Both the position numbers and the translations under genes were made by a program. Of a stretch of DNA of 64,000 nucleotides, positions 1-13,126 are shown piece after piece; the stretch's first letter is position 1, and each line of letters begins with the position of its first letter. Source of the DNA: Euryodendron excelsum (lineage: Eukaryota; Streptophyta; Magnoliopsida; Ericales; Pentaphylacaceae); the NCBI GenBank assembly GCA_033060915.1, contig CM065381.1, positions 30,005,836 through 30,069,835 on the forward strand. Reading direction: 5' to 3'. The notes below the pieces were generated by a model that did no database searches, had not been told where the DNA came from, and saw nothing but the letters and a program-made list of their open reading frames with translations.

Positions 1-265
1 TGGCAAGTGGGTAACTCCGAAGTGGTTTGGCTACATGAGATCACGGGTTCAATGCGTGCTAACGCCTCTTGTCCACTGACCCTGCTAGGTTGCCTACTTG
101 TTCATTTGGCCTTTGATGGTGTTGTGGTGATAGGCTCGCCTTATTGGGTAGTAGCTATGACGCAAACCAAACATTTCATAATAGGCGGGAGCTTCTATGG
201 TCACGCCTAGAGAGGTCACTATCATCGATCGCCCCCTCTCACCCTTTTCACTTAGCAAAAAAAAG
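1..265 (+). mobile_element. SINE-like element, 5' end cut by window edge
   Basis: Positions 13-60 resemble a tRNA-derived SINE head: a run around 'ggtttggctacatgag' followed by 'tcacgggttcaatgc', close to a pol III B box (GGTTCRANNCC). The segment is GC-richer than the sequence after it and ends near an A-rich stretch at 255-268. The first part lies outside the window, so the A box and the left duplication cannot be checked. It could also be a chance resemblance inside another repeat. Confidence 0.4.
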
Positions 266-1138
266 AAGTATGAATAAAAGAAACTTGCAAACAAATCATT
301 GCATTGAACAACAGTAACGTTAAAATCAGCATTTGTTTGGAAATCCTAAAACTATTCATTGGGTTTTCAACACAATTATTCGATTACTGTTCATTTTGTT
401 TCTGCTACTTGAAAGTTCCAAGAGAAAGAAAAATTAAATGAACACAAACAAATAAAAATTCTACTACTTGGATATGTATTCAGGATTCTGCTTTTGTGGT
501 TTTTAAAAACGTAGGAAAACATAGGACTTTTCAAATAACTTAGGGGCAAATTGAATTTTATAGGCAAAAATAGGAACTTTCAAAAGTTTAAGGGGGCATT
601 CAGAAATTTTTAGGGAAAAAATTGAAAATAATATTTTGAAACAAAGAGGGTTCATTGGATACGGCTTAAATTTAACTTTTTTCTATTTTGCTTTTTTTTT
701 TTAGCATTTCTGCTTTTATAATATAAGGTAAGTAAAAAAGCAAAAAAAAAAAAAAAAAAAGTAAAAAAGCTAAAAAAAATAGCTTTTTTGCTTATAAGCT
801 AAAAAAGGCAAACCAAAAAAACTTGAAAAAAGCTTTACAAAACGAGCCTGGGTGATTTTGAAGGATAGATTATATTGAATTTTCTTTCAATTCTTTCAAT
901 CTTTTTTTTTTTGGTATGGCACTCTATGGATTTTGTTTTCTTTTTACCCTTCATTTGGAGGTGGACATAAAAAATAAATTAATGAAAGTGGAAGTGGATG
1001 TGAAAGTGAAAGTTAAAAAAGTCCTATAATTTCCCTCACTTTTTAGACAAAAAAGTCTTACCATTTTACAAGGGCTATGATGATTGTTCTATTTTAAAGT
1101 AGAAGGCTCTCATCTAACCACATTATTCTATACAAAAA
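266..1138. other. AT-rich intergenic DNA, no gene seen
   Basis: No coding pattern is visible. At 690-835 there is an imperfect hairpin of A and T runs ('aaaaaagc' against 'gcttttttgc'), probably an old MITE end or slipped low-complexity DNA. Confidence 0.6.
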
Positions 1139-3537
1139 ATTAGAAGTGAACTCGTGCTATGCACGAAATGAAAAGAACGTACCATAAATATAAAATTTTT
1201 ATGAAAAATAAATTGTCAATTATATACACAGATAGTATTAATTATAATACTCAATATAATCTTAAAATAAATATAAAATTTTGATTGTAATAAAAAAAAA
1301 AAACTTTAACTTGCAATAAGAAACTAAAGTTTTAATATGAACATTCTAAAGTGGTTTTTTTTCACCTTAAAATCTTGCTAAGGGCTACATTGATGAAGTT
1401 TAGAAGTTACATATATGATTTATTTATTAAGTTCATTTAACAATGCACAAATAACAACTTAAAACTAATAATTTACCTAAAAAAGGATCTGAATTTTTAG
1501 TTAGGGAGAGTTGATTTATCACCAAATATTTAATAAATATAGTAAAATATAATTTTCGCATTTATTTAGTAAGGATACTTATCCCTAAACAACAATTTTA
1601 GAAAATTAAATATTTAAAATTATTTGCAGTAACAATTCAAGTTTTAGTATATTAAACATGCATTTGAATCTAATAACCATTTGAAAGAAAATTTACGTAA
1701 AATTTTAGCAAGCTCCAATTTCAAAAAATATAACTGAGTCATGTGCTAATAATTAGATTTGACTAACGCGATGTTCTTATGCAATTTGTTTTACCAATTA
1801 ATGAGAAACTTTAAGTGGGAATATAACTCAAATAAGAAATTTCTTAATCATTTTATATTGAATACTTTATGATTTATGTAAATTTTATGTTTGTATTTTC
1901 ATTTATGATGTTATTTTTTTGTACCAATGAAATAAAAGACATGATTTTATATATTTTTATTTTTGATTTACTTTTCATATAAACACCATAAAAATGTCAT
2001 ATATTAAAGATTTGGAAAATATTACCAGATTGATGAAAGAATCATTTAGTACTTTTGAAAAGTAAAACCCAATGATCACATGACATGTGTATTATTGTAT
2101 TTTATAAATTCAAAATCCTACAAAATTTGGATTAAGAGTTTTAAGAGCAATGGCCTCCTATCATTTTGTTATAATCTATATTATATATTATACCAGAACG
2201 ATAGGAGGTCTTTGAAGCTAAAAGTTTCAATCTTTTTTTCTCTAAATTTTGATTTTTTAAAAACATAAAATCCAAGTGTCATATTATTATTGGTTCCTAT
2301 TAATTAATTAAGTAATTATTCTAATCTTCATAAATGCTATTCAATGATAGTTATGGTAATATTTTTAAATTTCTTTAATTATAATCTTCATAAAGAATCT
2401 TTATTAATCATAAAGAGATTTTAAATTTATAAAATAGAAAGAACGTGTCACTAAATTCTTAGTACTTTGTTTATATACAATATACATTTGCCAAAAATAT
2501 CATTGATTCTTTCTAACATTTTCTTATTTATTATTAAATTTATAAATTCTACATTGATAAAATCCATTGATAATTATGGTAAAATATTCAAATTTATTTA
2601 ATTGGAACCCTTCTACAAACTTTAAAATAAGAATAATTTTAAGTTAACCCAAAAACTCTCAGTAATTGAATGATATATATAGTATAGATGGATCTATAAT
2701 TTCTAAAGTCTATCAATTGAGATCATAGTTTTTTTTTAAATTCTCTTTTAAAATTTAAACTATTATGAGTTTGCTAAACTCATGCACTCAAAATTTTTAA
2801 AAGATACACACTCATTGTTGTGCAATCTATATCTATATTATCAATTAGTTGTTTTGTTTTTGAGTTCAAAAGTTGTAACCCAATTTTTTTTTATAGAGTT
2901 TTAAATTTATAAAATATGTATGCTATTTAATCATTGGTTTTTTCATATAAATCTTTATCATTATTTTCTATGTAGACCCTAATTTAAATGTGGTATGTGT
3001 AACACCCTATTTACTTTTTTCTAAAATATTTAATATCTTAGGTCAAGCATTTAACTAAAACTTAATTAATTTATGATAGGGTCAAAATGAATCAATCTAT
3101 TAGTAGAGTTTTACATAAAATATTTTTAAATTCAACCTAATCAAATATTTCTATTAATATTTTATTTTGCAAAAAATAAGTTAATCACCTCAATTTTTGT
3201 CCATTACTAATTTTTTTCGTAGCACTTTAATTTACAGTAACAAGTAATTTCAATTTTGGATAAAAATTTTTTAAGGCTGTAGCTTACTATTATGTTCTTA
3301 ATTATATACTTTTAATTTAATAAAATTAGAGATTACACATATAAATAAATATATACATTCAAAATATTAAATGTAGCATGTGACTAACATATTCGCTCTC
3401 ATTAAGGCATTCGTTGTATTCATAAATAATAGACAAGATATTAAATATCAAATATTTCATGAAAAAAATTCATTCTTCAATTATTTAATTTTTTTTCGTA
3501 CATAACACACAGTGTATAGCACGAGTTCATTGCTAGT
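1139..3537. mobile_element. AT-rich block bounded by two Helitron-like 3' ends in opposite orientation
   Basis: At 1139-1165 the minus strand shows a small hairpin (CGTGC/GCACG around TAT) followed a dozen bases later by CTAAT. At 3512-3537 the plus strand has a short GTG-TATA-GCAC structure followed by CTAGT. A hairpin shortly before a terminal CTAG(T) is the usual 3' end of plant Helitrons. The first 280 bases (1139-1430) are related to 55850-56130, which starts with a similar end. I see no Rep/helicase coding and could not place the 5' TC ends, so this may be two decayed non-autonomous elements. Confidence 0.4.
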
Positions 3538-3684
3538 ATAATATAGATTTACGTCAAATTTTTTTATAGCATTATCCTTTGATTAATTAATATGCTTAGT
3601 TGGTTTTTTTATTGATTGGTCAGCGTCTTATCCAATCGATTTGATGCCGGCGACTCAATTTAGAAAATGCATTATTATAATTAT

Positions 3685-5178
3685 TGGGATAAACTACACT
3701 GACCTCCTTGAGGTTATTAATAACGACAAATAGTTCCCTTCAAGTTTTAAAAATTATACTGACCTTCCTAGCTTTATCTGACAATACGCAAGAACCTCTC
3801 TTTCATTACTTAACTGTTAAACACATAAATGGAAAATGTTGGTGTCATCAGCCTAAAATTTCTAAATGTCAAGATTGCCCTTTGTTTAATCAAAATAATT
3901 TACATAAATTTTCTTTAAAATAATAATACATAAGTAATTATTAATTTATATCTTCCCATCATGTTTTGCCACGTCAACGCTAGAACCAAAACCCATTATA
4001 TCTCCTTCTCCATAAAAATTAGTCTGTAACATACTAATTCAGCAACCAGTTCTCTCTCAAGTTCACCTCATGCCATGAATATGTCGCCGCCGCCAACCCC
4101 ACCTTCTTCGACGCCGTGCCGACGCTGGAGTTGGTGTCGCCAAACCAATCATCTCCGACGATGGCCTCGTCACCAAAGAAGTTGACATCGACCCTTTACC
4201 TCTCTCTCCCTCCTCCCACACTACCTGAAAGCCCTAAACCCGCATGCTCCCAAACAAGCATAATCGAACCCACAACCAACACCACCTCTCCCTCTTTCTC
4301 TTTACGCATGACCACTATCTTCCTTTTTTATAAAACTACACAGCAACCAGCAACACCCACACCTATCTCATTGTTGACTTCCTCTCTCTAAAAACTCTTC
4401 ACTCTATGCAAATATTTGATATATATATACATGTATGTATATGTATAGCAGATTTACCCACACAATCACCACCCAATTAAAACTAACAATCCAATTTATT
4501 GTGTGATATTAGGGTTTTGATTTTGTAATTAATTGCAATGGGTTTGCACAAAACTCCAAAACTCATTTTATGTGATTAATTGGTTGTAAGATAGAGAGAA
4601 AACGAGGTGGGAAGGAGATGGAGGCTAGATTGAAAAAGCACTATACATATAGAGAGATATGTATTATATATATGTGGGTGTGTGTGTGTGTGTTTCTTTA
4701 TATATTATTGTATATATGTGTATGGGTGGGTCGAATGCAAATGAGGGAGAGAAAATGACATGAGGGATGAAGGAGAAGGAGGAGGTGGGCCGAAGGCGCT
4801 GTGCGCTGGTTATGGCAGCAGCAGCCATGTAGGAGAGAGAGAGAGAGAGAGAGAGATTGTATATGTAATGGTTCAATTTCTTCTTAACATGGTTTGCAAA
4901 GAAAAATGGGTTACTTGCTCGTTATGATAATAAATGATGAGTTGAGTTGTTTGGTATTGAAATAAAATAAAAGAAGTAGCACCAAAAATAAAAAAATAGA
5001 AAAAGAAGAAAAATCTGGGTCAACTAAAGTCAATAAGAGCAAAATAGTAAAATATTTTTTTCGTTAACGTCATTTAGAAAATAAAGTTTAACGAGGAAGG
5101 TTAGTATCATTTCAAAAATCATAAGAGAGCTCTTTATTATTATTAAAAATTTCAAGAGATGTCTTTGTAATTTACCCA
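3685..5178. mobile_element. Non-autonomous TIR DNA transposon with gene-like filler
   Basis: The two ends are imperfect inverted repeats of about 90 bp. The left begins TGGGATAAACTACACTGACC; the right, read in reverse, begins TGGGTAAATTACAAAGACAT. Both continue with a matching 'actgaccttcctagct'-like segment. The flanks share AATTATT (3679-3685 and 5179-5185), but they are too AT-rich for a firm duplication. The interior has a GC-richer, proline-rich segment (4070-4390), a (GA)n tract (4832-4855) and no transposase. This fits a Pack-type or MULE-like element carrying host-derived filler. Confidence 0.55.
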
Positions 5179-5286
5179 AATTATTATTATTATTCTCGTA
5201 TATTTCATAGTGTTTATCTAGGTAAACAAGTATGTGTAGGATGATGGTGTCAACAGAAAACACGACTTGTTAGCGTAATGAAAAGA

Positions 5287-6599
5287 TGGGCAAATTACAC
5301 TTGAGGTTTATTAAAATTTAAGATAGATCTTCTCACTCAAAAAATTACACTAATTTTTTTTACTTTAAAAAATGGGTATCAGATTCCCCCTCCTATTAAA
5401 CGACCGTTAATAGGTCCAAACGCTAAATGCTGATGTCATATATTAATTCAACGAAATACCAACAACAATGCCCTTCCATGTGACAAAAGGTCCATATAGA
5501 CTTCACAACAAAAAGTAAATTACCGAGTAATCCTCACTTCTGATACTGTCCCTTGTCAAAAAAACCCTTTCCTTTGATCTCCTCCCTCCACCTTCATTCT
5601 CTCTGTCTAAAGGCGGGTTGCCCGAGCACCATTTTTCATCTCAGCGATTCACCTCCATCGCCGAACGGAACCCACCAACCCCATCAACATCTATATCTAT
5701 ACCCAATCGGCACCACCACCATCTCTCTGTCTCTCTGCAATCTCCCCCTTTAGGCAAGCATTCTCTGACTGTCATCCCACCCACGGAACCACCGTACCCA
5801 TTACCTACCACCCCCACCGAACGTCGCAGCCATCCGTCCACCCCTACGGAACCACTATGGCCACCCTCATCCGCACTGTCATCCTTGATTTTCCCCTATT
5901 GCTGTCAAAAACCATGGTGATTAAAAGCCCTAAATCCATCCCAGCACTACACCGCTACACCATCATCTCCCAAACACCACCGCCGAGTACAGATTTCCAA
6001 AACCACCACCCAAAGCCACCACTTTCGGCCTTCAATTCTCACATAAACACTAGTAATTTTTTGTTGTTCTATATATACATATCTAAGTATATACATATTT
6101 ATATATATACACACCCACACCTTAAAGAACGTATTGACTGCCCCATCTGATCTAGCTTCAACTTATTGAAGACGTTAGAGATGGAGCTGATGTAAGTGAT
6201 CGGAGAGATGCATGGGTTTTCAGCTTGATGAGGAAGAAAGACATAGGTTATTGGTTGCAATTTAGAATGTGAGGTTTGAGATCTTGTAGAACAAATCGTG
6301 CTTAAGCTTTGGATTGCTGAAGTTTGGTAAGAAATTGAATGGTATTAATGATGGTGATGACCCAGTAATTTTGTTCGAGTTGTGGTAGATGTGGGCAATC
6401 GGTGCTAGTTGTAGTGGTGAGGGCTTGGGTTGACTCGTTTTGACCAAAAAAACTGTTTTTCTTATTAAAATAGTACTTGAGAAGCAAGGGTAAAAACATA
6501 ATTTTGTTATATCTGTTAACGGTTTCTCTGTGTCAGTGTAATTTTTGATATATAAGAGGACTTGTCTTAAATTTCAATAAATTTAGTGTGATTTGCCCA
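5287..6599. mobile_element. Second non-autonomous TIR DNA transposon
   Basis: The left end TGGGCAAATTACACTTGAGG and the reverse of the right end, TGGGCAAATCACACTAAATT, match for about 40 bp, including a shared 'aaatttaagaya' stretch. The interior 5560-6050 is C-rich and gene-like (His/Pro-rich in translation), but I recognise no protein. The termini resemble those of the neighbour at 3685-5178, so the two are probably related families inserted side by side. No clear target-site duplication is seen. Confidence 0.55.
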
Positions 6600-6865
6600 A
6601 ATTAAAATGTTCACTGTTTATTTAAATTCAATAAACGCAGTATATTGTGGTATGAAGATCATAGTAGTAAATGACGAATACATATTATTGTATTTATATA
6701 AAATATTTAAAATATGTTCAAGTTTAATTTATTTATATTTTGAGCTAATCATAAGTAAACTTTTAATAAGTTGAATAGGAGTTAAATTTGAGTATCTTGG
6801 TTTGTTTTACCACCCTATGACTACGTATTTATTATATTTCATAACATAATTTGTACAGACTTAAA

Positions 6866-7226
6866 GGGTGTTTAGACGTAGCTCATGAAAACAGCTAATG
6901 GAGTGGTTTATTTTCGTCTTTGTGACTTTTTTCAAACCAAATTTAAATTTTTTTTGTTGTTATTATTTTTAGGTTATGCTTACCCGTCATAAAAAAATTA
7001 ATTTTTAGTTAAAAAAAAGTCACTAAAGATAAAAATAATCCATTTTAGTAGAGTTGAAGTAGCCTTTATTTTTTTGTCTTTCTTGCCTTTTTTTAATTTA
7101 AAATTAATTTTTTATAGTGAGTATGTATTATTTAAAAGAACATAGCAACAACAAAAATTATATTTTGATTAAAAAAAACACTAAAAATAAAAAAAATTCA
7201 CTTCATAAGTCACGTCCAAACATCTC
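6866..7226. mobile_element. MITE upstream of F-box copy 1
   Basis: Imperfect terminal inverted repeats: the left reads GGTGTTTAGACGTAGCTCAT and the reverse of the right reads GATGTTTGGACGTGACTTAT. The 360-bp length, AT-rich interior and lack of coding fit a MITE. It ends about 270 bp before the F-box start codon, so it lies in or next to the promoter. Confidence 0.55.
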
Positions 7227-7337
7227 GTTAATTAGATAACAATTTGTATTCAAATAGGAAAGAATTAGTAAGGTAATGGTATTTTGTATTTAAATAGGAA
7301 ACATGTAGGAGTATCTTGGCGTATGTATATACAAATA

Positions 7338-7356
7338 CATATATAATATATATAGA
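7338..7356 (+). promoter_or_regulatory. Candidate TATA region of F-box copy 1
   Basis: A TATATAATATATATAG stretch lies about 140-155 bp upstream of the chosen start codon at 7493. Other copies also have TATA-rich 'tatatagaga' sequence at the equivalent place (for example 55750-55785 for copy 5). The transcription start itself cannot be seen. Confidence 0.35.
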
Positions 7357-7492
7357 GAGGGAAGGAGATAAATTGGTACACGAGAGGGACCCTATTACTA
7401 TTAGCATTGCGCCATACCGAAGACCACGCAAGTTCTGTTTGCTCTGCGTGACGGTGGAGGCGGAGCAACTAGGCGACGGCAAATCAGCAGCA

Positions 7493-9558
7493 ATGCCGGC
7501 AGCAGCGGTGGAATCAGATGGAGGGTCAGATTTAAAAAATATGGACAAAGAAGAAGTGGATCGAATCTCCAACTTGCCCGAGCACATCATCCACCAAATC
7601 ATGGCATTCCTTCCTACGACGGACGTGACCCGAATAAGCGTGTTGTCGAAAACATTCAGGTCTGTATGGAGTTCCTTTCCGATCATTGATTTTGACTATA
7701 TGTTGTTCAATAAAACATTAGATACACCTGAAAAAAGAATGGAGTTGGCGTATCGCATGGATTATCATATTCAACGCCGAGTAATGGATTTGTTCTGGAA
7801 TTACGTATCTCATAGTATTCAACGCCGTAAACTCAAGACTATTATTAAAAAATTTAGGCTTGTAGCCTTCAATCTGGATCATCGTACGGATGAAGCTATC
7901 AAATTTGCAATGGAGAATGGTGTCAAAGAACTAGAGATTGATTTAGGTTTATCAGAACATCTGCTAGTCAAGATTGCCCTTGCCAAATCAATCGATATCA
8001 ATAATCTGATTCTACGCTGCCCTATGATCGAGAAGCTGAGTCTTATCTACTACAAGGGGTACAAGGGGTTGAGACATGTCAAGGTTTCTAGTTCTAGAAT
8101 CACAACAATTAATTTGCAACATTGTCACGGAATAAATAGTATTGAGATCAAATCTCCAAGTCTGCAGTCTTTTAAGTATATCAGACATCCACAGTCAGAG
8201 TCAGAGCCTTGTGATATCAAAGTTGTTACCTGGGAATTTCTTAAGATTTTATCATTAGAGGGTGCTACTATTACAGACAACTGGGTTGAAAACTATGTTT
8301 ATGAACTTCGTTGGCTTGAAAATTTGGGACTGAGTAGATGCAAAATGTTGAAGAGGGTGAAGGTTTCGAATACTAACTTAAAAAAAATCGAGTTGAGATG
8401 TTGTACTGGATTAGAGAGTATTGAGATTGGGGTAACAAATCTTCAGTCTTTTGCATACGAAGGCACGTCTGAACTACGCAAGATCAACATCGATGCCTGT
8501 AAGCATCTCGAAAGTCTCTCATTGAAGGGTTTTAATATCACGGATGAATGGCTTAAAAATCATGTTTCTAAATTGCTCAGACTCGAGAATTTGACATTGG
8601 AGCAGTGTCATACCTTGGAGAGCGTTGAGATATTTCATGAACATCTTAAGGGTTTACACTTGCTCAATTGCAAAAAAGTGGTAGAGGTCAAGGTTGATAC
8701 TCCAGAACTGCTTTCATTCATGTATAGTGGAAACGCATTTCCCTTTCATTTATTCAATTCTACGGCTCTTCTTGATGCTACGCTCTCAATCAATCCAAGC
8801 TCTGGCACTGATGGAGATTTTGTTATGTTGCGGGATTTTCTTGGATGTTTTGATCACTGCAAATCTTTGACTTTAGTTTGTAGATTCAGCGAGGTATTTT
8901 CCCATCAAAATTTCATTATACCGTGTTGCTTTATTTATAGATTATATCTTAAAACACTACGTTCAGCTTTCTTAAAGCAGTTTGGTTGTTGGTAATTCTG
9001 CAGTTACAGTATTTGATTTTTCCTGAAAACCTGAGAGAAAACTTGCTTCCTCCCCTGTACGATCTCAAGCATCTTAAAGTAGAATTGACTTCCAATTTAA
9101 AAAGTTATACGGAGTTGGTGGACAACTTGCTTTGGCTATCACCTCGTCTAGAGACCTTGTATTTTGTTTCAGATATCAAAGACAAATCCATAAAGGTACC
9201 ATTTCATGGCATTCTAGTCCATCTGTTGATTGGCTGATATATCACAGTTATTATTGGAATATTTTGATAAACTTGTGGTCTATTTCAAAACATGGGCTAT
9301 GCTTGTTGAGTTGTTGACTTATGGTTTACCTGTACACTGACATACTTTATGCTTTGCAACAATTCGTAGCTCCAATATGGAAGGATGGCTGCAAATGAAG
9401 AAAACCCATTCTGCTGCCAGGGTCAACTTATTAAGTGTTGGCGACATTACTTGAGAATAGTGGAGATGGAGAACTTCGAAGACGTTGATGACAAAGACAA
9501 TCTGCTGAAATATTTCAAAAAGAATGCAAAGTTGATCCAAACAATTAATTTCTACTAA
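7493..9558 (+). CDS. F-box/LRR/FBD protein, copy 1 (intact, three exons)
   Basis: Predicted substrate receptor of an SCF E3 ubiquitin ligase: the F-box would bind SKP1 and the LRR/FBD part the target. Exons are 7493-8893, about 9004-9195 and 9370-9558 (TAA). Both introns are phase 0 with GT..AG; 9010 is an alternative acceptor for exon 2. The product is about 592 residues. The F-box spans residues 25-67 (ISNLPEHIIHQIMAFLPTTD..., then FRSVWSSFP). Degenerate LRRs follow, with repeated 'LENLxLxxC' and 'LESIEI' units, then an FBD-type end with CCQGQLIKCWRHY and LLKYFKKNAKL. The ATG at 7493 was chosen because copies 2 and 3 start at the same place; the frame is open 59 codons further upstream without similarity. 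This is the only family member here on the plus strand. Specific target unknown. Confidence 0.85.
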
Positions 9559-10130
9559 AAAAATCTTCAGAATGATTCACTGCAAGAACGTGGAGCAAAG
9601 CAGAATGACGAAGTGGAAATGGGATGCACTTAAATCTATCATGATACTCCTTTTGGTGTTGTGATTTCTTCGTTTTCGTTTTAATTTATTGAACAAATGT
9701 TTCCACTTTACACTGGTTTTTTTTTTTTCTTTGTTGAAGTATGAATATTAGAAACTTGTAGATAAGTCCTTTTTTTTTTTTTTTTTGAATCTTAAAACTG
9801 TTTATCTAGTTTTCAACACAATTATTGGATTACTGTTCATTTTGTTTCCGCTACTTGTAAGACCCAAGAGAAAGGAAAATTAAAAGAACAACAGAACAAA
9901 AAACGCTAAATATTCAGTATTCTGCTTTTGAGAACAGTCAATGCATGGAATCTGCAATGCCTTTTCTTCTTTTGTGGTTTTTGTTTTTCTCAACCATTCA
10001 GAGCAGGCTAATTCATTCATAAGTGAAGCAAGGTAAAGTGGCAATAATCGAGGACAATACAAGGACAAATAACTCGGCTCTTCTTGACATGGCGGACCTA
10101 AGTGATTGGTCAGGGTGCCATGGCTGTCCA
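9559..10130 (+). repeat. 3' flank shared by the F-box copies
   Basis: Downstream sequence of copy 1, including 9880-10080 ('gaacagtcaatgcatggaat', 'aattcattcat'). It reappears, in the orientation of its gene, at 39650-40130 and 52565-53060. This shows that the duplication unit extends roughly 0.5 kb past the stop codon. It contains T-homopolymers (9718-9732, 9771-9786). Confidence 0.6.
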
Positions 10131-10508
10131 GGAGGAATCAGAATTTTATTTTGAGGGTAGTCAAACTTTGAAATATAAATGTAGATTAATTTAATATAAA
10201 TTATATTTTTAATTTCTTTTTTACATTTCTAAATTCAAGCATATGTGAGCCTAAATTTTACATGAAAAATCAAACCAGTTTCAATTACGTTTCAGCAAAA
10301 TACAACATAAAAAAAGAAGAGAAAAGAAGAAGTCGTTTCTTAGTATATTTCAACTCAATCATATATCAATGTGCAAAAATAAATGTGTGTGAGAAAACCA
10401 TCTATCATTTTGTTGCTATGCCTAATTTAACAATATTTATAGCTGAAAAAAATCATTTTGTAGTTGTAGTAAAAATTGAAAAAGTACAAGCATGATCCCA
10501 ATAAAAAC

Positions 10509-11020
10509 TAAGGATGTTAATTTGACCCGAAGAAGTGGGTTCCATTCCCGACTCAACCCTAATACGAAGGGTATGAGGGTTTACTAAAAGGGTTAGTGTC
10601 AGATTATAAAGAAAAGAACAAAACCCGAAGTGGGTATAAGACGAGGTGTGGGAGAAAAAATAAAATCCAAATCAACCTGATTATGTATCATAATCACTAA
10701 AATACCATTATCATATTATAATAATACATACCTATCACTTATATCTATAGAAATATTATATAACAAAATATTGCATACCTCTTATTATGTAAATTAATTG
10801 TTGTTTTTTAAAAATATGTGAGATTAAAAAAATAGTCTATGTGCAAAAAAAAAAAGAAAAATGAGGGTTAACCCAACCCGACTTGAACATAAAAGGGTAT
10901 GTGATTATAGGGTTCAACCACTACTGGGTATGGGATGGGGTGTGAGAGAGATTTTTTTCTATTAAGGTCGAAGTAGTGTTTAGGTAAACCCGTCCCAAAC
11001 TCAACTCGTTGCTATCCCCA
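10509..11020. mobile_element. Non-autonomous hAT-like element
   Basis: It starts TAAGGATGTTAATTTGACC and its right end, reversed, reads TGGGGATAGCAACGAG. The flanks are ATAAAAAC (10501-10508) and ATAAAAAT (11021-11028), an 8-bp duplication with one mismatch, as expected for hAT. The ends are rich in 'gggt'/'accc' motifs, as in plant hAT MITEs. No transposase is seen. Confidence 0.55.
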
Positions 11021-11300
11021 ATAAAAATCACTTATAGTCCATTTTATTGGGTTAGAATTAAGGATAATAATAGAGCGGGTTTAAATCAAGGGACACCTAC
11101 CCCTTCCTATATTCTCTTTATCCACCCCACACTGTTTAGCCCCTCCCTAGTCCCTAGCCCCGCCTCGGCCCGCCCCGCCTCCTTTACGTTGGTGGTTGTT
11201 TAAAACATATTATGGGCAAAACAAAGAATAAAATCACAAAGATAAGAAAAAACAAGTCACAATAATCATATTTTAATATAATATGTATATGTAAATATAA
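11021..11300. other. Intergenic DNA with a C-rich patch
   Basis: A C-rich patch at 11090-11190 stands out from AT-rich surroundings. It is open in one frame for 64 codons but has no recognisable protein pattern. Confidence 0.5.
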
Positions 11301-11560
11301 ATCATATATCTATAAAAGTTATAGTTGTCCCTATAATTTGTCTCTCTCTTATATGGAGCTCTAAATATTTTTATTTTTTTAAAATGTCACGTCATAAAAG
11401 TAATTCATTAGATATCTATTAAATTTGTTAGCAATTGGTTAGATAACTATTAATTGACCACACTATTAGTTTTATAAGATATATATATACGATAAGACTG
11501 AGATAACTATTAAAAATAAGATACTAAAAAGAAAAAAGATACTAAAAAGAAAAAAGAAAG
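11300..11560 (+). repeat. Helitron-like 5' remnant
   Basis: From 'tctataaaagttatag' (about 11308) through 'tgtctctctcttatatgga', the segment is similar in order to 49540-49690, where it follows a typical plant Helitron 5' sequence (TCTATTCTAATATATAAAGG). It is probably a truncated relative. Confidence 0.35.
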
Positions 11561-13126
11561 GCAAGACTCCAGAGAAATAAATTATGTACATGATTTGTGG
11601 TTTATAGGACAGTTATGACATCATAAATCATAAAAATGGAACAAAGCATAATGTTGTTTTCAAAAAACATGTCATTGATTGCATTCAATTACATTCAATA
11701 ATTCAATTTTGCGTTAAGTTTGTCATTCAAGTACTAACTTTTTACATCTTTATTTTTGTAGGTGGACCTTGGTTCACACTTTTATTTTATGTCATCTTAT
11801 CTACCATGTATGTCATGAATGAATAGGATGGAATGGACATGATGGATGAGAGTTGTTAGACCTTTTTCTCTGCTTTTTAAAATTTCACACACACTGTATT
11901 GTGCACAAGCATTTACATACTTGCATTTTCTAGCTTAATATGTCCCTTCTAATTAGAAAGAAGAATTAGAAGGGAGAATGGTATATTGAATTTGGGAAAG
12001 ATGTTGTGTCAGTTTCTTAGCCTACGGCCTTTTGATAGTTCCCCCACTTAGATCACCAACCAATAATGGCACCACCTCGAGGAGTGGGCCTAGATTTGAA
12101 GATCTGGGAACCTAGCTTTCTTAGGAAGTATTAGTAAACCCTCAACCTCATACTCATGTAGAAACCATACATAGTCGAACCTTTATTGGATTTAAGACAC
12201 GCGTGTCAATTTCAAAACCATGGAAGAAAGGGCGACTACTTTACTGTCCTTTATCCTTGTCTATTCTTGCTGTTATAATACTTGTATTTCTGCTATTACG
12301 ATGCTTGTATAACTGTTTATGCATCCATGTTTATTTTACAATTACATTCTCTCTCTCTACTCTAGGCAAACATGCTCATATATTTAATATTCCATGTCAA
12401 AACAAGAGTTCCAAAATAATTCAAGTCATTACATCTTTATGCATATGATCAACACAAAAAGAGTGACACCAAGTTCACTCTCTCTTGCATTAAATCTATC
12501 AAAATCCTAAGAGTTCCCATGTAACCCTAAGGACTCATAGCATTTTAGGTCATTCCATAAGAGAGGCCCCAATCCTTCTATACTCACAAAGATAGGGTAG
12601 TCAAGAAGATAAGACGTAATCAAATGACAAGATCTCTCAACGACGTCCTCGACATCAAACTCAAAGGATGCGAATCTGAAGACTCAATAGTACTTTAGGA
12701 TCTCAAATTTAAAAGTAGATAGGTGGAAGTCCCAAGGAAATTGTTTCCTCTCTCCCAATTAAAATGTATTTCAATTCCGTTGTATTTAAGCTCCAAAGTT
12801 CAATGTATTCCTTTATTTTTCATGAATGAATGAATATATATTCCCACTCAAATGGTAAGATATCTGCATATAAGGGCAAACCCCCTATCTCTAAAAATTA
12901 AGACAAATCCATCATGTTTAGTCTCCCTCTCAAGAAGGGACACCCCTAGAACAAACATTGCATAAAGCTCTCTAAGTTTCAAAAACTAACTTGTGGCTTG
13001 TGTCATTGTTTTTCTCTTCTTTCTTTTTCTTTTACAGAAACTACACCATAAAAAGTCATCATTATTCCTAAGAAAGATCGACATCTACCTAGAGACCCCA
13101 TCATTATTCAGTAAAGAGCTGCACTA
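11561..13126 (+). other. Non-coding DNA, possibly the leader of the retroelement that follows
   Basis: No gene is seen. The stretch leads directly into the gag-like start at 13127. I could not find a clear LTR end or tRNA primer-binding site in it, so whether it is the untranslated leader of that element is inference. Confidence 0.35.

Noticed and set aside
5553..6150. Overlapping Pro/His/Ser-rich frames
   Set aside because: C-rich filler inside a TIR element; frames overlap on both strands and show no domain. Treated as possible captured DNA, not as genes.
7228..7686. 152-codon frame on the minus strand over the start of F-box copy 1
   Set aside because: Antisense shadow of the F-box exon and its 5' UTR.
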